Assembly (NCBI RefSeq): GCF_023721755.1
Contig: NZ_JAMDLH010000001.1
Location: 930,001-994,000, forward strand
DNA length: 64,000 nt
Reading direction: 5' to 3'
Source: Pleomorphomonas sp. NRK KF1
GTDB taxonomy: Bacteria > Pseudomonadota > Alphaproteobacteria > Rhizobiales > Pleomorphomonadaceae
Part shown: positions 25,308 through 33,479 of the stretch, piece by piece
Layout: each line of letters starts with the position of its first letter
Position numbering within the stretch: the stretch's first letter is position 1
Program-made: the position numbers and the translations under genes
Notes under the pieces: generated by a model
What the model saw: only the letters and a program-made list of their open reading frames with translations
Database searches by the model: none
Told to the model about the DNA's origin: nothing

Positions 25308-26018
25308 TTATGTGGCGTCGTCGGTGTTTATTTCTATATTTGATGGATGCTTTGAAGACAAAAATACCGTCCCATATTTCTTAGCTATATCTTCAACTTT
25401 GTTAGCGTAGTTTTCTGTTGCTTGAGAAAAAAGGAAAAACTCGTCAGTTTGGTCATATTGCATTTCATCAGGGGCTACACCTTCTCCTGTTTCTGGGAAT
25501 GGTGTAAACAACCTCGCCAACAAAACCGCGTTGCTAAACTTGTTGGTCGCATTAATTAGCTGGTTAGGATAATCGGCTGACAAGTCAAATGTGTTTGTCT
25601 TTTCAACGGCGATGATTTGATCAATTAAGTTTCTGCAAGAATCCGCAATTTCATCGAGGAATTCTGCGGTTATCCTGCTGGTACTTGATGGATATTTCGA
25701 TAAACTATACTTGAAGGCGATTGAATTCGCGTGATTGACGACATCAATTGCAGCTAGAGCGTATGCTCGACCGTTGAGCCTCTCCAGTTGATCATCGCGC
25801 TTTTTCTCCAAACTTAGAGCCACAAACGAAACTATGAAAACAGAGACCGCACCGAATACACCACTAAAGGCAATTACCCATTCGCGGATACAGGATAATA
25901 TAGTCTCGGTCTGATCGCAGAGCTGACCGTTCGTATTTGCGATGATCACCACCATGCCATAGAACAATAACGCAAGAAAAAGAGATATAGTTCCGTTGCT
26001 TAGGTACTTGCTCATCAT
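25308..26018 (-). CDS. AT-rich membrane protein of unknown function
   Basis: A 236-residue protein with two N-terminal membrane segments (about 10-28 and 46-69) and a soluble, mostly helical C-terminal domain of about 165 residues. No family is recognised. Its base composition is strikingly AT-rich compared with every neighbour, and it is on the strand opposite to the packaging genes. Its ATG overlaps the stop of the regulator gene (ATGA), so the two are co-expressed. A two-helix anchor with a cytosolic domain, next to a repressor-like gene, is the form of several phage-borne exclusion or abortive-infection proteins; that role is only a hypothesis. Confidence 0.7.
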   Translation of the reverse strand: MMSKYLSNGTISLFLALLFYGMVVIIANTNGQLCDQTETILSCIREWVIAFSGVFGAVSVFIVSFVALSLEKKRDDQLERLNGRAYALAAIDVVNHANSIAFKYSLSKYPSSTSRITAEFLDEIADSCRNLIDQIIAVEKTNTFDLSADYPNQLINATNKFSNAVLLARLFTPFPETGEGVAPDEMQYDQTDEFFLFSQATENYANKVEDIAKKYGTVFLSSKHPSNIEINTDDAT

Positions 26019-26239
26019 TTGCTTCTGAGCCTTACTCCCGCTCCCCCTCCGATGTCGGGAATAAACTCGATGCCGGCCGCTTCAAGCGCCGCCCTGATTG
26101 CCTCAACCGTGCGCGGCTTGAGTTCCTCACCTGCCTCAAGTTTAGAGACAGTCGTTGGTGAGACCTTCGCCATAGCAGCGAGTTCCCTCACTCCAATCTC
26201 AAGAGCCGCTCGGGCCATACGGCATTGCGCTGCGTTCAA
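26015..26239 (-). CDS. XRE-family helix-turn-helix regulator
   Basis: A small regulator with the Cro/CI-type fold: VRELAAMAKVSPTTVSKLEAG, then EAIRAALEAAGIEFIP and a glycine-rich tail. I prefer the TTG start at 26239 because family members begin near the conserved AAQCRMARAAL; ATG 26218 is the alternative. Upstream is an inverted repeat in a divergent promoter region, suggesting autoregulation and control of the small genes on the plus strand. It is co-transcribed with the membrane protein. Confidence 0.8.
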   Translation of the reverse strand: MNAAQCRMARAALEIGVRELAAMAKVSPTTVSKLEAGEELKPRTVEAIRAALEAAGIEFIPDIGGGAGVRLRSK

Positions 26240-26260
26240 AAGTGTAACCTCGTGACAGAA

Positions 26261-26277
26261 ATGTCTTGACGTGACAT
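26261..26277. promoter_or_regulatory. Inverted repeat in divergent promoter (candidate operator)
   Basis: ATGTC (26261-26265) and GACAT (26273-26277) flank a 7-nt centre that contains TTGAC. It lies between the regulator gene and the rightward small genes, the usual place for an XRE-family operator. Confidence 0.45.
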
Positions 26278-26332
26278 GTTTCGCGGTGTCAATTCTGGTA
26301 CGTCGAACCATTTCTAGCACACGGAGTGCGCC

Positions 26333-26518
26333 ATGAACATGCATTTGCGTGAGGGGCGGAGCTATGCCCGCGAGTTCGTAGAGGTACCCGGCGGCTTCCG
26401 GCGCACCGTAGAGGACGCCATCGAGGGGCTTATCGCCGTTCTCGACCAGCTCGACGCCGATCCCGATCTTGAAGACGACAGCCGCCGTCTTCCGCTCGCA
26501 ACCATGAGGGAGGTCTGA
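26333..26518 (+). CDS. Small hypothetical protein
   Basis: A 61-residue acidic protein (VEDAIEGLIAVLDQLDADPDLEDD) without a recognised domain. It ends 2 nt before the next small gene, in a run of tightly packed short genes between the terminase and portal genes. Similar short acidic proteins occur in Hyphomicrobiales prophages. Confidence 0.6.
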   Translation: MNMHLREGRSYAREFVEVPGGFRRTVEDAIEGLIAVLDQLDADPDLEDDSRRLPLATMREV

Positions 26519-26520
26519 GC

Positions 26521-26748
26521 ATGCCGGCGAGTTCTATATCCGCCTCAGACATCGCGTTGAGGATCGATCCCCTTCTCGGCGCCATCGAAGCCTATGCCGA
26601 AATCCTTGTAGCCGCTGGCACCAGCCGGTGCGCCGAGATCACCCCTAACTCCATCATGCGGATAGGCAGCGACATCCTCGAAGCCGTCCAAACGGCGATG
26701 GCCATCAGTACCGCGCCATTGCAGGCAAACCAAGCCGGAGAGGCCTGA
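26521..26748 (+). CDS. Small hypothetical protein
   Basis: A 75-residue, mostly helical protein (DIALRIDPLLGAIEAYAEIL) with no recognised family. It starts 2 nt after the preceding stop and ends 2 nt before the next start, so it is part of one transcript. No function can be proposed. Confidence 0.6.
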   Translation: MPASSISASDIALRIDPLLGAIEAYAEILVAAGTSRCAEITPNSIMRIGSDILEAVQTAMAISTAPLQANQAGEA

Positions 26749-26750
26749 CC

Positions 26751-27278
26751 ATGGATATCTCTTCACTCTCCCGCCGCTCTTTCATCGGCAGGCTTGCAGC
26801 CGTTCCTGCTTTAGCCGTTCCCGCCACATTGGCCGGCGCCAGCATGGTCGACGCCGCAGTCATCCCGGACGCCTCCACTCGCCTCGACCGCCTTACGGCC
26901 ATGCTTGCCCATCTCCGGCAACTGGTGACCACCGAGTTCCCCGAGTTCGAGATCTGGGGAAGCATCCTTCCCGACGAGCCAACAAAAAACGGCTCGCTTC
27001 ACATGGCTTTCCTTGCGACCTACCAGCCCCCGCCGCCGCCTCCCATCCTCGAATTCAGCGGCCCCGGCGTCTACGAGGTCAACCTCTCGCAATGGCCCAA
27101 GACTGACGTTCGCATCCAGCGCTTGGAACGAGCGCCGAAGCACCATCGGTTTGCCGGGCAGTTTCGCTTTCGCTCTCCGAACGCCCGACAAGGCGCCCGC
27201 TGGCTATACCGGCCTGAGAGTGAGTTCCGGCTGATCCGGCCGGCAAAGGCTGAAGAAGGAGGGTTTCCACCGGCGTGA
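26751..27278 (+). CDS. Small protein with twin-arginine signal
   Basis: A 175-residue protein whose N-terminus has SRRSFIGRL and a hydrophobic stretch ending ASMVDA, the form of a Tat export signal. The rest contains a PPPPPP run and no known domain. A Tat-exported protein is unusual in a packaging gene cluster; it may be a cargo gene that alters the host envelope. The signal is clear; the function is unknown. Confidence 0.65.
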   Translation: MDISSLSRRSFIGRLAAVPALAVPATLAGASMVDAAVIPDASTRLDRLTAMLAHLRQLVTTEFPEFEIWGSILPDEPTKNGSLHMAFLATYQPPPPPPILEFSGPGVYEVNLSQWPKTDVRIQRLERAPKHHRFAGQFRFRSPNARQGARWLYRPESEFRLIRPAKAEEGGFPPA

Positions 27279-27292
27279 TGCTCGCAAAATCA

Positions 27293-27350
27293 ATGTAATC
27301 TTGACATCGAAATACGCTTCGCGCATTTTCATGTAATCATTACATCGAAA
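27293..27350. promoter_or_regulatory. Two copies of an ATGTAAT-based operator
   Basis: ATGTAATCTTGACATCGAAA (27293-27312) and ATGTAATCATTACATCGAAA (27331-27350) agree at 17 of 20 positions, 38 bp apart. The second contains a perfect palindrome, ATGTAATCATTACAT. They lie just upstream of the head gene cluster, so they are candidate binding sites for the factor that controls it. Confidence 0.55.
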
Positions 27351-27363
27351 GGCACTCCCCATC

Positions 27364-27894
27364 ATGCCCCTCAAGCGTAGCGAATTCGCCAAGATCGCCG
27401 GCATCACCACAACCCAGATGCTCAACCTCGACCGCGAAGGCCGCCACTTCCTGCCGACACCCGGCGACCACGAAGCGGCATCCATCGATGCCGACTCCGT
27501 GCGCAAGTTCACGGCGTTTCAGGCTGTCATGTTCCAGCTGTTCGACGATTTGGTGAAGCTGGATTCCATGTCCATGGCTCACGCTTCCAAGCTCGTTTCC
27601 ATCGCCAACCGTGAGCTTTCCGCGTCGGCACAGCTCGGACGTGACTTCCTGAAGGAGGATGAGCCGCTGTTCGTTGTGTGGCTTCAGACCGAGCGGGCTA
27701 TCGATGGTCGCTTCGGCGGTCACTCCTGCTTTGCCGGCCCCGCCTCGAAGGTCTTCCCGATCGTGGCCACGGAGCTGACTGCCATCGACGAGGACGGCAT
27801 CCAGGTCCGGTCCGCCGTTATCCGGAATGTCACCGCCGCCGCCCTGAAGGTCAAAGCCCGCGCCGACGAAGCCGGTATCGAGTTCATCCTCTGA
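27364..27894 (+). CDS. Hypothetical DNA-binding-like protein upstream of portal
   Basis: A 176-residue protein. The N-terminus (KRSEFAKIAGITTTQMLNLDREG) resembles a MerR-like or excisionase helix-turn-helix; the rest is not recognised. It follows the paired operator and ends with TGATG shared with the portal start. It may regulate head gene expression, possibly through the upstream palindromes. Confidence 0.6.
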   Translation: MPLKRSEFAKIAGITTTQMLNLDREGRHFLPTPGDHEAASIDADSVRKFTAFQAVMFQLFDDLVKLDSMSMAHASKLVSIANRELSASAQLGRDFLKEDEPLFVVWLQTERAIDGRFGGHSCFAGPASKVFPIVATELTAIDEDGIQVRSAVIRNVTAAALKVKARADEAGIEFIL

Positions 27895-29798
27895 TGAGCC
27901 CGATCTCGCGCCTCGCCACCCTGCTCCGCCGCACCACCAGCCGCACAACAGAAACCCGCTCGCTCGACGCGGCCGGTAGCGGGAGACGGTGGACGGATGA
28001 CCGGCAGGCAACTGGACCCGGCGTCGTCTACCAGACGGCACCGACCATCGGGGCGCGAGCCCAACATTTTGCACTGAATACCTCGATCGGCGCCCGGATC
28101 ACCGAGGCGCTGGTTGGGATGCTGATCGGCGCCGGCATCGTGCCGCGATCGAGGCATCCCGCCCCGGCCATCCGCGAAACTCTGCAACTGTCTTTCAGCT
28201 CCTGGACAGATGTGGCGGACGCGGATGGCCGGACGGACTTCTACGGCCAACAGGCACAGTTTGCCCGTGACCTCGTGGTTCTCGGCGAATTCCTCGCCGT
28301 GTGGAGTGAAGACACCCGAACCGGTGCGCCGCAGCTCCGGCGCCTTCACCCCGAACAGCTCGACCGCTCCGTGAGCTGGCGCAAGCCGACCGGCTACGCG
28401 CTGCAAGGCGTCGAGTTCGACCTTACCGGGCGCATTGTCGCCTACCACATTCGCCCGGCCATGCCGGGTGATGCGCTGGCCGGTTATACGCTTGCGCCCG
28501 AGCGGGTGCCGGCCAGCGAAGTTATTCACGGCTTCCGGCCACTGATGCCCGGACAGGTGCGCGGCCTTTCATGGTTCGCGCCCGTGCTGATGCCGGCCAA
28601 GGAACTGGACGCGACGCTCGACGCGATGATCCTTCGCACGAAGATCGCCGCCCTTCATGCCGGCTTCATCACCGACAACGAGGGCGGCTCACCCTATGAA
28701 GGCGACAGCTCCGGCGCGGCCCAGGAAGTCGCCCTTGAGCCGGGCTCAATGCCCGTGCTGCCCAACGGCAAGCACATCGATTTCTTCCCCCTGCCCGACC
28801 AGGGCGGCGCAACCGCACTGGTGACCGGCCTGTTCCGGATGATCGCCGCCGGTGCCGGCGTCACCTTCGAGGCGGCGACGGGCGACTATTCCCAGGTCAA
28901 CTATTCCTCCGCCCGCATGGCGAAGATGGATTTGCGGCCGTTCATCGAAGGCGTTCAGCATCACGTCGTCGTCTTCGGTCTTTGCCGCCCGGTCTGGAAG
29001 CGCTTCGTGCGCTGGCAGTTACTCACAGGCCGCGTTAGCGCTGCCGCCTACATGCGCGAGCCCGGCACCTTCGACGTCGCCAAGTGGTTGCCCCCGGCGT
29101 GGCCTTGGATCGACCCCGAGGGCGAAGCCAAGGCGGCCGAGATTGCCCTTCGCACCAACCTTCGCAGCCGTTCCGAGATCATCGCCGAGCGCGGCTATGA
29201 CGCCGAGGAAGTCGACGCCGAGATTGCCGCCGATGCGGCCCGTCTGAAGCGGCTTGGCGTGGCGCCGGCGGCACAGGTGCAAAGCCCTGCCCCAGTTGCC
29301 CGCGCCGTTCCCGAAATGCTGTTCCGCGCCGACTTCCGGCCGGCCTCGATTGACGAGAAGGCCCGCACCGTCGAGCTGATCGCTTCGACCGGCGCCGGCG
29401 TCGTTCGCTACGACATCGAGGGACCGTTCCGCGAGGATCTGATCGTCTCGGCCGCTGCCATCGACATGACCCGGCTCGAAGGCATGCCGCTGCTCGACAG
29501 CCATCGGCAAGACAGCCTCGACCGCGTGCTCGGCGCCGTGCGCGCTGCCCGCGTCGAAGCCGGCCAACTCATCGTCAAAGTCGAGATCTCCGCCCGTGCC
29601 GAAGCCTTCTGGCAGGACATCCGGGCGGGGATCATCCGCAATGTTTCCGTCGGCTATCTCCCGATCCAGTGGAAGGACGGTTTGGACGCGAAGGGCGCTC
29701 GCGTTCGCACCGTGACCCATTGGGAGCTTCGGGAGGTTTCACTTGTCCCGGTCGGTGCCGACCCGACCGCCAGAACCAGGAAGCTCGAAGATGCATGA
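27894..29798 (+). CDS. Portal protein fused to prohead protease
   Basis: A single 634-residue frame. The first part (about 1-470) is a lambda-type portal: TAPTIGARAQHFALNTSIGA, VIHGFRPLMPGQVRG, and VTFEAATGDYSQVNYSSARM. The second (about 475-634) is a U35/S78-like maturation protease: FRADFRPASIDEKARTVE, GMPLLDSHRQDSLDRVLG with the catalytic His, RNVSVGY with the Ser and THWELREVSLVPVGADP. These are normally two genes, or the protease is fused to the capsid protein. ATG 27894 overlaps the upstream stop. The 3' end overlaps the capsid gene by 8 nt. Confidence 0.88.
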   Translation: MSPISRLATLLRRTTSRTTETRSLDAAGSGRRWTDDRQATGPGVVYQTAPTIGARAQHFALNTSIGARITEALVGMLIGAGIVPRSRHPAPAIRETLQLSFSSWTDVADADGRTDFYGQQAQFARDLVVLGEFLAVWSEDTRTGAPQLRRLHPEQLDRSVSWRKPTGYALQGVEFDLTGRIVAYHIRPAMPGDALAGYTLAPERVPASEVIHGFRPLMPGQVRGLSWFAPVLMPAKELDATLDAMILRTKIAALHAGFITDNEGGSPYEGDSSGAAQEVALEPGSMPVLPNGKHIDFFPLPDQGGATALVTGLFRMIAAGAGVTFEAATGDYSQVNYSSARMAKMDLRPFIEGVQHHVVVFGLCRPVWKRFVRWQLLTGRVSAAAYMREPGTFDVAKWLPPAWPWIDPEGEAKAAEIALRTNLRSRSEIIAERGYDAEEVDAEIAADAARLKRLGVAPAAQVQSPAPVARAVPEMLFRADFRPASIDEKARTVELIASTGAGVVRYDIEGPFREDLIVSAAAIDMTRLEGMPLLDSHRQDSLDRVLGAVRAARVEAGQLIVKVEISARAEAFWQDIRAGIIRNVSVGYLPIQWKDGLDAKGARVRTVTHWELREVSLVPVGADPTARTRKLEDA

Positions 29799-31176
29799 TA
29801 CCGAAGCGCCCGTCTTGACGCGCAACGCGCCTGATACGGCCGTGCCGCCGTTCCAGCGGTCGGCCGAGACCGTCGTCCCGACGCCGGCCCCGCAGCCGCA
29901 GGCCGCGCCGACGATCGAGACCCGCGCCGCCGTTAACGGCGAGATCCGCGCCCTTGCCACCACCTTCGATCTCGGCTCGGATTGGGCGAACGGCCTGATC
30001 GATCGTGGCGCGACCGAAGGCGAGGCCCGTGCGGCCGCCCTGGAGACGTTGCGGACCCGTGCGCCACGCGCGCCGATCATCACCGCCAGCGTTGGCGCCA
30101 CGGGCCTGCATGACGATCCGATGCAGTTCCGGTCTCTGGCAGGCGAAGCGGTCTATGCCGTTCGCGCCAATCCGCGCCATCAGCTTTCCGAGCCGGCTCG
30201 TGCCTTCGCCTCCATGACGACGCTCGACCTTGCCCGTGAGTGCTGCCGGCGTGCCGGTATCTCGACCGCCGGCATGGTGCCGGCCGAGACCATCACCCGC
30301 GCCCTGTCGACCAGCGACTTTCCGGCCATCTTCGCCGACACGGCCAACCGCACCTTGCGCGCCTCCTACGAGACGGCGCCGGCCGTGCTGAAGCGCCTCG
30401 CCCGGCAGTCGACGGCCAAGGACTTCCGCGCCAAGACCGCCCTCCAGGCCGCCGACATGGCGAAGCTCGAAAAGGTGAGCGAGCGCGGCGAATACAAGTA
30501 CAGCGCCTTTGTCGAGGGCAAGGAAAGCTACAAGATCGGTACCTATGGGACGATCATCAGCCTTAGCCGGCCAATGCTCATCAACGACGATATTGGCGCC
30601 TTCACCGGCCTGTCGGGCAAGCTTGGACTCGCTTCGGCGGAATTCGAGGCTCAGTTCCTCGTCGACCTGTTGATCGCCAACGGCGGTGTCGGCCCGACGA
30701 TGGACGACGGCAAGCCGGTGTTTCATGCCAGCCATGGCAACCTTGCCGAAGGCGGCGGCCCGCTCTCGACCAACACCCTCTCGGCCGCCCGCCTCGCCAT
30801 GCGCCGGCAAACCGGCCCCAACGGTCGCCCGGTCGCGGTGACGCCGAAGTTCCTTCTGGTGCCGCCGGAACTGGAGACCACTGGCGAGACCGTGCTTGCT
30901 TCGGTGCAGCCGACCAGGACCGAGGACGTCAATCCCTTCGGCGGCAAGCTCGAACTGCTCGTAGAGCCGCGCCTCACCGATACCGGCCGCTGGTACGTTG
31001 CCGCTGACCCCGTCACGGCCGAAGGCCTCGAATACAGCTATCTCCAGGGCGCCGAGGGTCCGCAGACCCAGAGCCGCGAGGGCTTCGAGGTCGATGGCGT
31101 TGAGGTGAAGGTCCGGCTCGATTTCGGCGCTGCCTTCCTCGATTCCAAGGGCTGGTACATGAACGAGGGCCAGTGA
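29791..31176 (+). CDS. Major capsid protein
   Basis: A 461-residue capsid protein. The first 50 residues are proline- and alanine-rich, likely a scaffolding arm removed by the protease. The core includes MAKLEKVSERGEYKYSAFVE, IISLSRPMLINDDIGAF and DGKPVFHASHGNL, as in the gpT-like head proteins that accompany GpA terminases. ATG 29791 overlaps the portal-protease end. It builds the procapsid into which terminase packs DNA. Confidence 0.9.
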   Translation: MHDTEAPVLTRNAPDTAVPPFQRSAETVVPTPAPQPQAAPTIETRAAVNGEIRALATTFDLGSDWANGLIDRGATEGEARAAALETLRTRAPRAPIITASVGATGLHDDPMQFRSLAGEAVYAVRANPRHQLSEPARAFASMTTLDLARECCRRAGISTAGMVPAETITRALSTSDFPAIFADTANRTLRASYETAPAVLKRLARQSTAKDFRAKTALQAADMAKLEKVSERGEYKYSAFVEGKESYKIGTYGTIISLSRPMLINDDIGAFTGLSGKLGLASAEFEAQFLVDLLIANGGVGPTMDDGKPVFHASHGNLAEGGGPLSTNTLSAARLAMRRQTGPNGRPVAVTPKFLLVPPELETTGETVLASVQPTRTEDVNPFGGKLELLVEPRLTDTGRWYVAADPVTAEGLEYSYLQGAEGPQTQSREGFEVDGVEVKVRLDFGAAFLDSKGWYMNEGQ

Positions 31177-31406
31177 TGGCCGACGATCTCGCCAAGCTGA
31201 CGACGGAACTCAATCACCTGCTCGATACCCGCCGCAAGGGCGTCAAGTCCTACGAAATCAGCAGCAGCGGCGGCATGTCCCGCCGCCTCGAATACCGATC
31301 CGACGCGGAACTCGCCGAAGTCATCGCCGACCTTGAACGCCGCATTGCGGCGCTCTCCGGTGGCCCGGTTCGCATGGTCCGCTTCTCTTCCTCGAAAGGC
31401 ATCTGA
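31176..31406 (+). CDS. gpW-like head-tail joining protein
   Basis: A 76-residue protein of the lambda gpW type: LAKLTTELNHLLDTRRKGVK, a beta hairpin with RRLEYRSDAELAEVI, then DLERRIAAL. It would plug the portal after packaging and create the tail-docking surface. Its ATG shares a base with the capsid stop. In a tail-less element this is the interface that would accept a helper phage's tail. Confidence 0.85.
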   Translation: MADDLAKLTTELNHLLDTRRKGVKSYEISSSGGMSRRLEYRSDAELAEVIADLERRIAALSGGPVRMVRFSSSKGI

Positions 31407-31408
31407 AC

Positions 31409-31729
31409 GTGAAGAACTTCATTCAGCAGGGAAACACCCTTGACCTTACCGCCCCGGCCGGCGGCCTCGTCTCCGGCCAGGGCCATCTCTTCGGCGACCT
31501 GTTCGGCGTGGCTGCGACCGACATCGCCGCCGGCACCAAGGGCGCCGTGGCACTCACCGGCGTCTACCACCTTCCCAAGGCGGCCGGCGAAGCCCTGACC
31601 GAAGGCGCCGCCGCTTATTGGGACGGTGGCAAGGTCACCACGACCGCCGCGGGGAATTTCAAGATCGGCAACGCTACCGAGGCGACGGCCGCAGCCGCGG
31701 CGACAGTCGCCGTCCGGCTTTCGAACTGA
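31409..31729 (+). CDS. DUF2190 capsid decoration protein
   Basis: A 106-residue protein starting at GTG. KNFIQQGNTLDLTAPAGG and GVAATDIAAGTKGAVALTGV are typical of the DUF2190 family, which structural work links to capsid cement proteins and which is often misnamed a recombinase. It lies immediately after the gpW-like gene. Confidence 0.85.
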   Translation: MKNFIQQGNTLDLTAPAGGLVSGQGHLFGDLFGVAATDIAAGTKGAVALTGVYHLPKAAGEALTEGAAAYWDGGKVTTTAAGNFKIGNATEATAAAAATVAVRLSN

Positions 31730-31738
31730 GGTGGCGAC

Positions 31739-31936
31739 ATGGGGAAGCGCAAGCCAATCGCCACCCAAGCCCAGATCACCCGCGCCATCAAAGGCGCGGA
31801 GGGTGCCGGCCTCAAAGCGGCACGCGTTGAAATAGACCTGGACGGCAAGATCGTCATCATCGCCGGGACAGCAGAGCCCGAACCCGCAACCGCTCTCGAT
31901 AGATGGATTAACGGCCGTGGTCCGCGTCAAGCTTAA
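31739..31936 (+). CDS. Small protein preceding the integrase
   Basis: A 65-residue protein (TRAIKGAEGAGLKAARVEID) whose end overlaps the integrase start by 20 nt. Short genes of this kind often precede integrases in Hyphomicrobiales prophages and may influence excision, but no domain is recognised. Confidence 0.65.
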   Translation: MGKRKPIATQAQITRAIKGAEGAGLKAARVEIDLDGKIVIIAGTAEPEPATALDRWINGRGPRQA

Positions 31937-33011
31937 GGGCATCAACTCGAAGACCAAGAAGCTCGCTGACGGCAGCTTCAAAACCTACTGGTATGCCTGG
32001 AAGGGCGGCCCAAGACTTGAAGGCGTTCCGGGCAGTGCCGAGTTCGTCGCAAGCTACAATGCCGCTGTATCCCAGAAGCGCCAAGCTCCGGCCGGAACGC
32101 TGCTATCGATCATGAACGGCTTTCAGGCCAGTCCCGAGTTTACGGAACTGGCCGAGCGTACCCGCAAGGACTACGTCAAGCACATCCTGAAGATTGAGAA
32201 GGAGTTTGGCGACTTTCCAACCTCCGCCCTACCCGATCGCCGGACCCGCGCAATCCTTCTGGGATGGCGCGACGAGCTGGCGCAGAAGTCACGGCGACAG
32301 GCCGATTACACGTGGTCCATCCTCGCCCGCATGCTGTCTTGGGCGGAAGGTCGCGGGCTCATCGCGGTTAACCCTTGTTCCAAGGCCGGCCGGCTCTATC
32401 GGGCGGACCGGAACGACAAGGTTTGGACCGACGATGACGAGGCGATGTTCCTTAAGCATGCCCCGGCCCATCTGCATCTTCCCTTGATGCTGGCGCTTTG
32501 GACCGGACAGCGCCAGGGCGATCTCCTGCGCCTGCCCTGGACAGCCTACGATGGCGAAAAGATTCGCCTGAGGCAGAGCAAGACAGGTGTTCGAGTCGTT
32601 ATCCCCGTCGCTACGGCTCTCAAGGCGATGCTGGACCCGATTCGCAAGCGTGAGCCCTCACCGATCCTCGTGAACTCCTACGGCTCTCCCTGGACCCCTG
32701 CCGGCTTCCAGACGGCATGGGCTCGCGCCTGCGAGAAAGCAGGCATCGAGGGCCTAACGTTTCATGATTTGCGCGGCACTGCCGTAACTCGCCTTGCCAA
32801 GGCCGAATGCACCGAGGCGGAGATCGCCACGCTTACCGGCCATTCGCTTCGAGATGTGCGATCGATCCTCGATTCCCACTACCTCAGCCGCGATCCAACG
32901 CTCGCCGAGTCAGCCATAAGGAAGCTCGAAGCGAGAACAAAGTTTCCCGACCAAACGCCCGACCGAGCCGGGACGTTCCATGAACCAAACGGGAAAAGCG
33001 TAGTGAAATGA
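31917..33011 (+). CDS. Tyrosine integrase B
   Basis: A 364-residue phage integrase with a complete active site: WTGQRQGDLLRL (box I Arg), FHDLRGTAVTRL (His and Arg), LTGHSLRDVRSILDSHY (His and Tyr). An N-terminal arm-binding and a SAM-like core-binding domain precede the catalytic domain. The start is GTG 31917. The stop codon abuts the 46-bp att repeat at 33012, so this enzyme is the integrase of the 11.8-kb element and targets the 3' end of tRNA-Gln. Confidence 0.95.
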   Translation: MVRVKLKGINSKTKKLADGSFKTYWYAWKGGPRLEGVPGSAEFVASYNAAVSQKRQAPAGTLLSIMNGFQASPEFTELAERTRKDYVKHILKIEKEFGDFPTSALPDRRTRAILLGWRDELAQKSRRQADYTWSILARMLSWAEGRGLIAVNPCSKAGRLYRADRNDKVWTDDDEAMFLKHAPAHLHLPLMLALWTGQRQGDLLRLPWTAYDGEKIRLRQSKTGVRVVIPVATALKAMLDPIRKREPSPILVNSYGSPWTPAGFQTAWARACEKAGIEGLTFHDLRGTAVTRLAKAECTEAEIATLTGHSLRDVRSILDSHYLSRDPTLAESAIRKLEARTKFPDQTPDRAGTFHEPNGKSVVK

Positions 33012-33057
33012 ATTGGCTGGGGGACCTGGATTCGAACCAAGACGAACGGAGTCAGAG
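33012..33057. repeat. att repeat within tRNA-Gln (right end)
   Basis: Identical over 46 bp to 21231-21276. It covers the 3' half of the intact tRNA-Gln gene, so integration leaves the tRNA functional. Confidence 0.92.
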
Positions 33058-33087
33058 TCCGTCATTCTACCGTTAAATTATCCCCCA
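33014..33087 (-). tRNA. tRNA-Gln (anticodon CTG)
   Basis: The minus strand folds as a tRNA: acceptor TGGGGGA pairs with TCCCCCA, discriminator G and an encoded CCA follow; anticodon stem ACGGA/TCCGT encloses loop CTCTGAC with anticodon CTG; the T loop is TTCGAAT. The length is 74 nt including CCA. It is the integration target of the neighbouring islands. Confidence 0.95.
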
Positions 33088-33479
33088 GCGGGACCCCGAC
33101 GGTTTCGGAGGCGGCGGCGAAGCGGCGCTTCGTCGGCTGCGGCGTTCTGGTACCCGATCGAAATCGCCCTGTCAAGGCGCCGGCAAAGGTTCTGTCGAAG
33201 GGGGCGCCGGAGGCCTGAGTTGGGGCCGACAGAAGCGCCCGTGCAGGGTGCAGACCGCCTCTAGCCTTTATTACCCACGTCACAAATGACGATAGGATTT
33301 AGGGTATATTAAGAAAACCGCCGCCAAAAGTCGCGCCGCGACCTGACGCACCCGGTCTTTCCATGCCAATATGTCGGTTACGCGATCGCGCCAAGATGCC
33401 GGCCGCCGCAAGGCGTACCGGCCCAGAACAACGATAGCGACGCACCCCGGTCGCCGACGATGGACTACGCTGCACTCCG
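33088..33479. other. Intergenic region after tRNA-Gln
   Basis: About 390 bp with no convincing gene. An AT-rich stretch at about 33268-33320 (TTTATTACCC, then TAGGGTATATTAAG) could hold a promoter for the rightward genes. Confidence 0.4.

Larger units (their letters stand above)
21231..33057 (+). mobile_element. 11.8-kb tail-less phage-like element at tRNA-Gln
   Basis: Bounded by the 46-bp direct repeats at 21231 and 33012. Contents in order: three replication or regulatory genes, small and large terminase, an AT-rich two-gene cassette on the other strand, four small genes, portal-protease, major capsid, gpW-like connector, DUF2190 protein and integrase. There are no tail, baseplate, lysis or full lysogeny-switch genes. 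This content matches capsid-forming phage satellites (cf-PICI-like), which package in their own heads and borrow tails from a helper. Integrity of att sites and the integrase suggests it may still be mobile. Confidence 0.85.

Noticed and set aside
21231-33057. Self-targeting by spacers matching the neighbouring phage-like element
   Set aside because: No spacer, including the overlapping pair, was seen to match the element by eye; a proper search was not possible.
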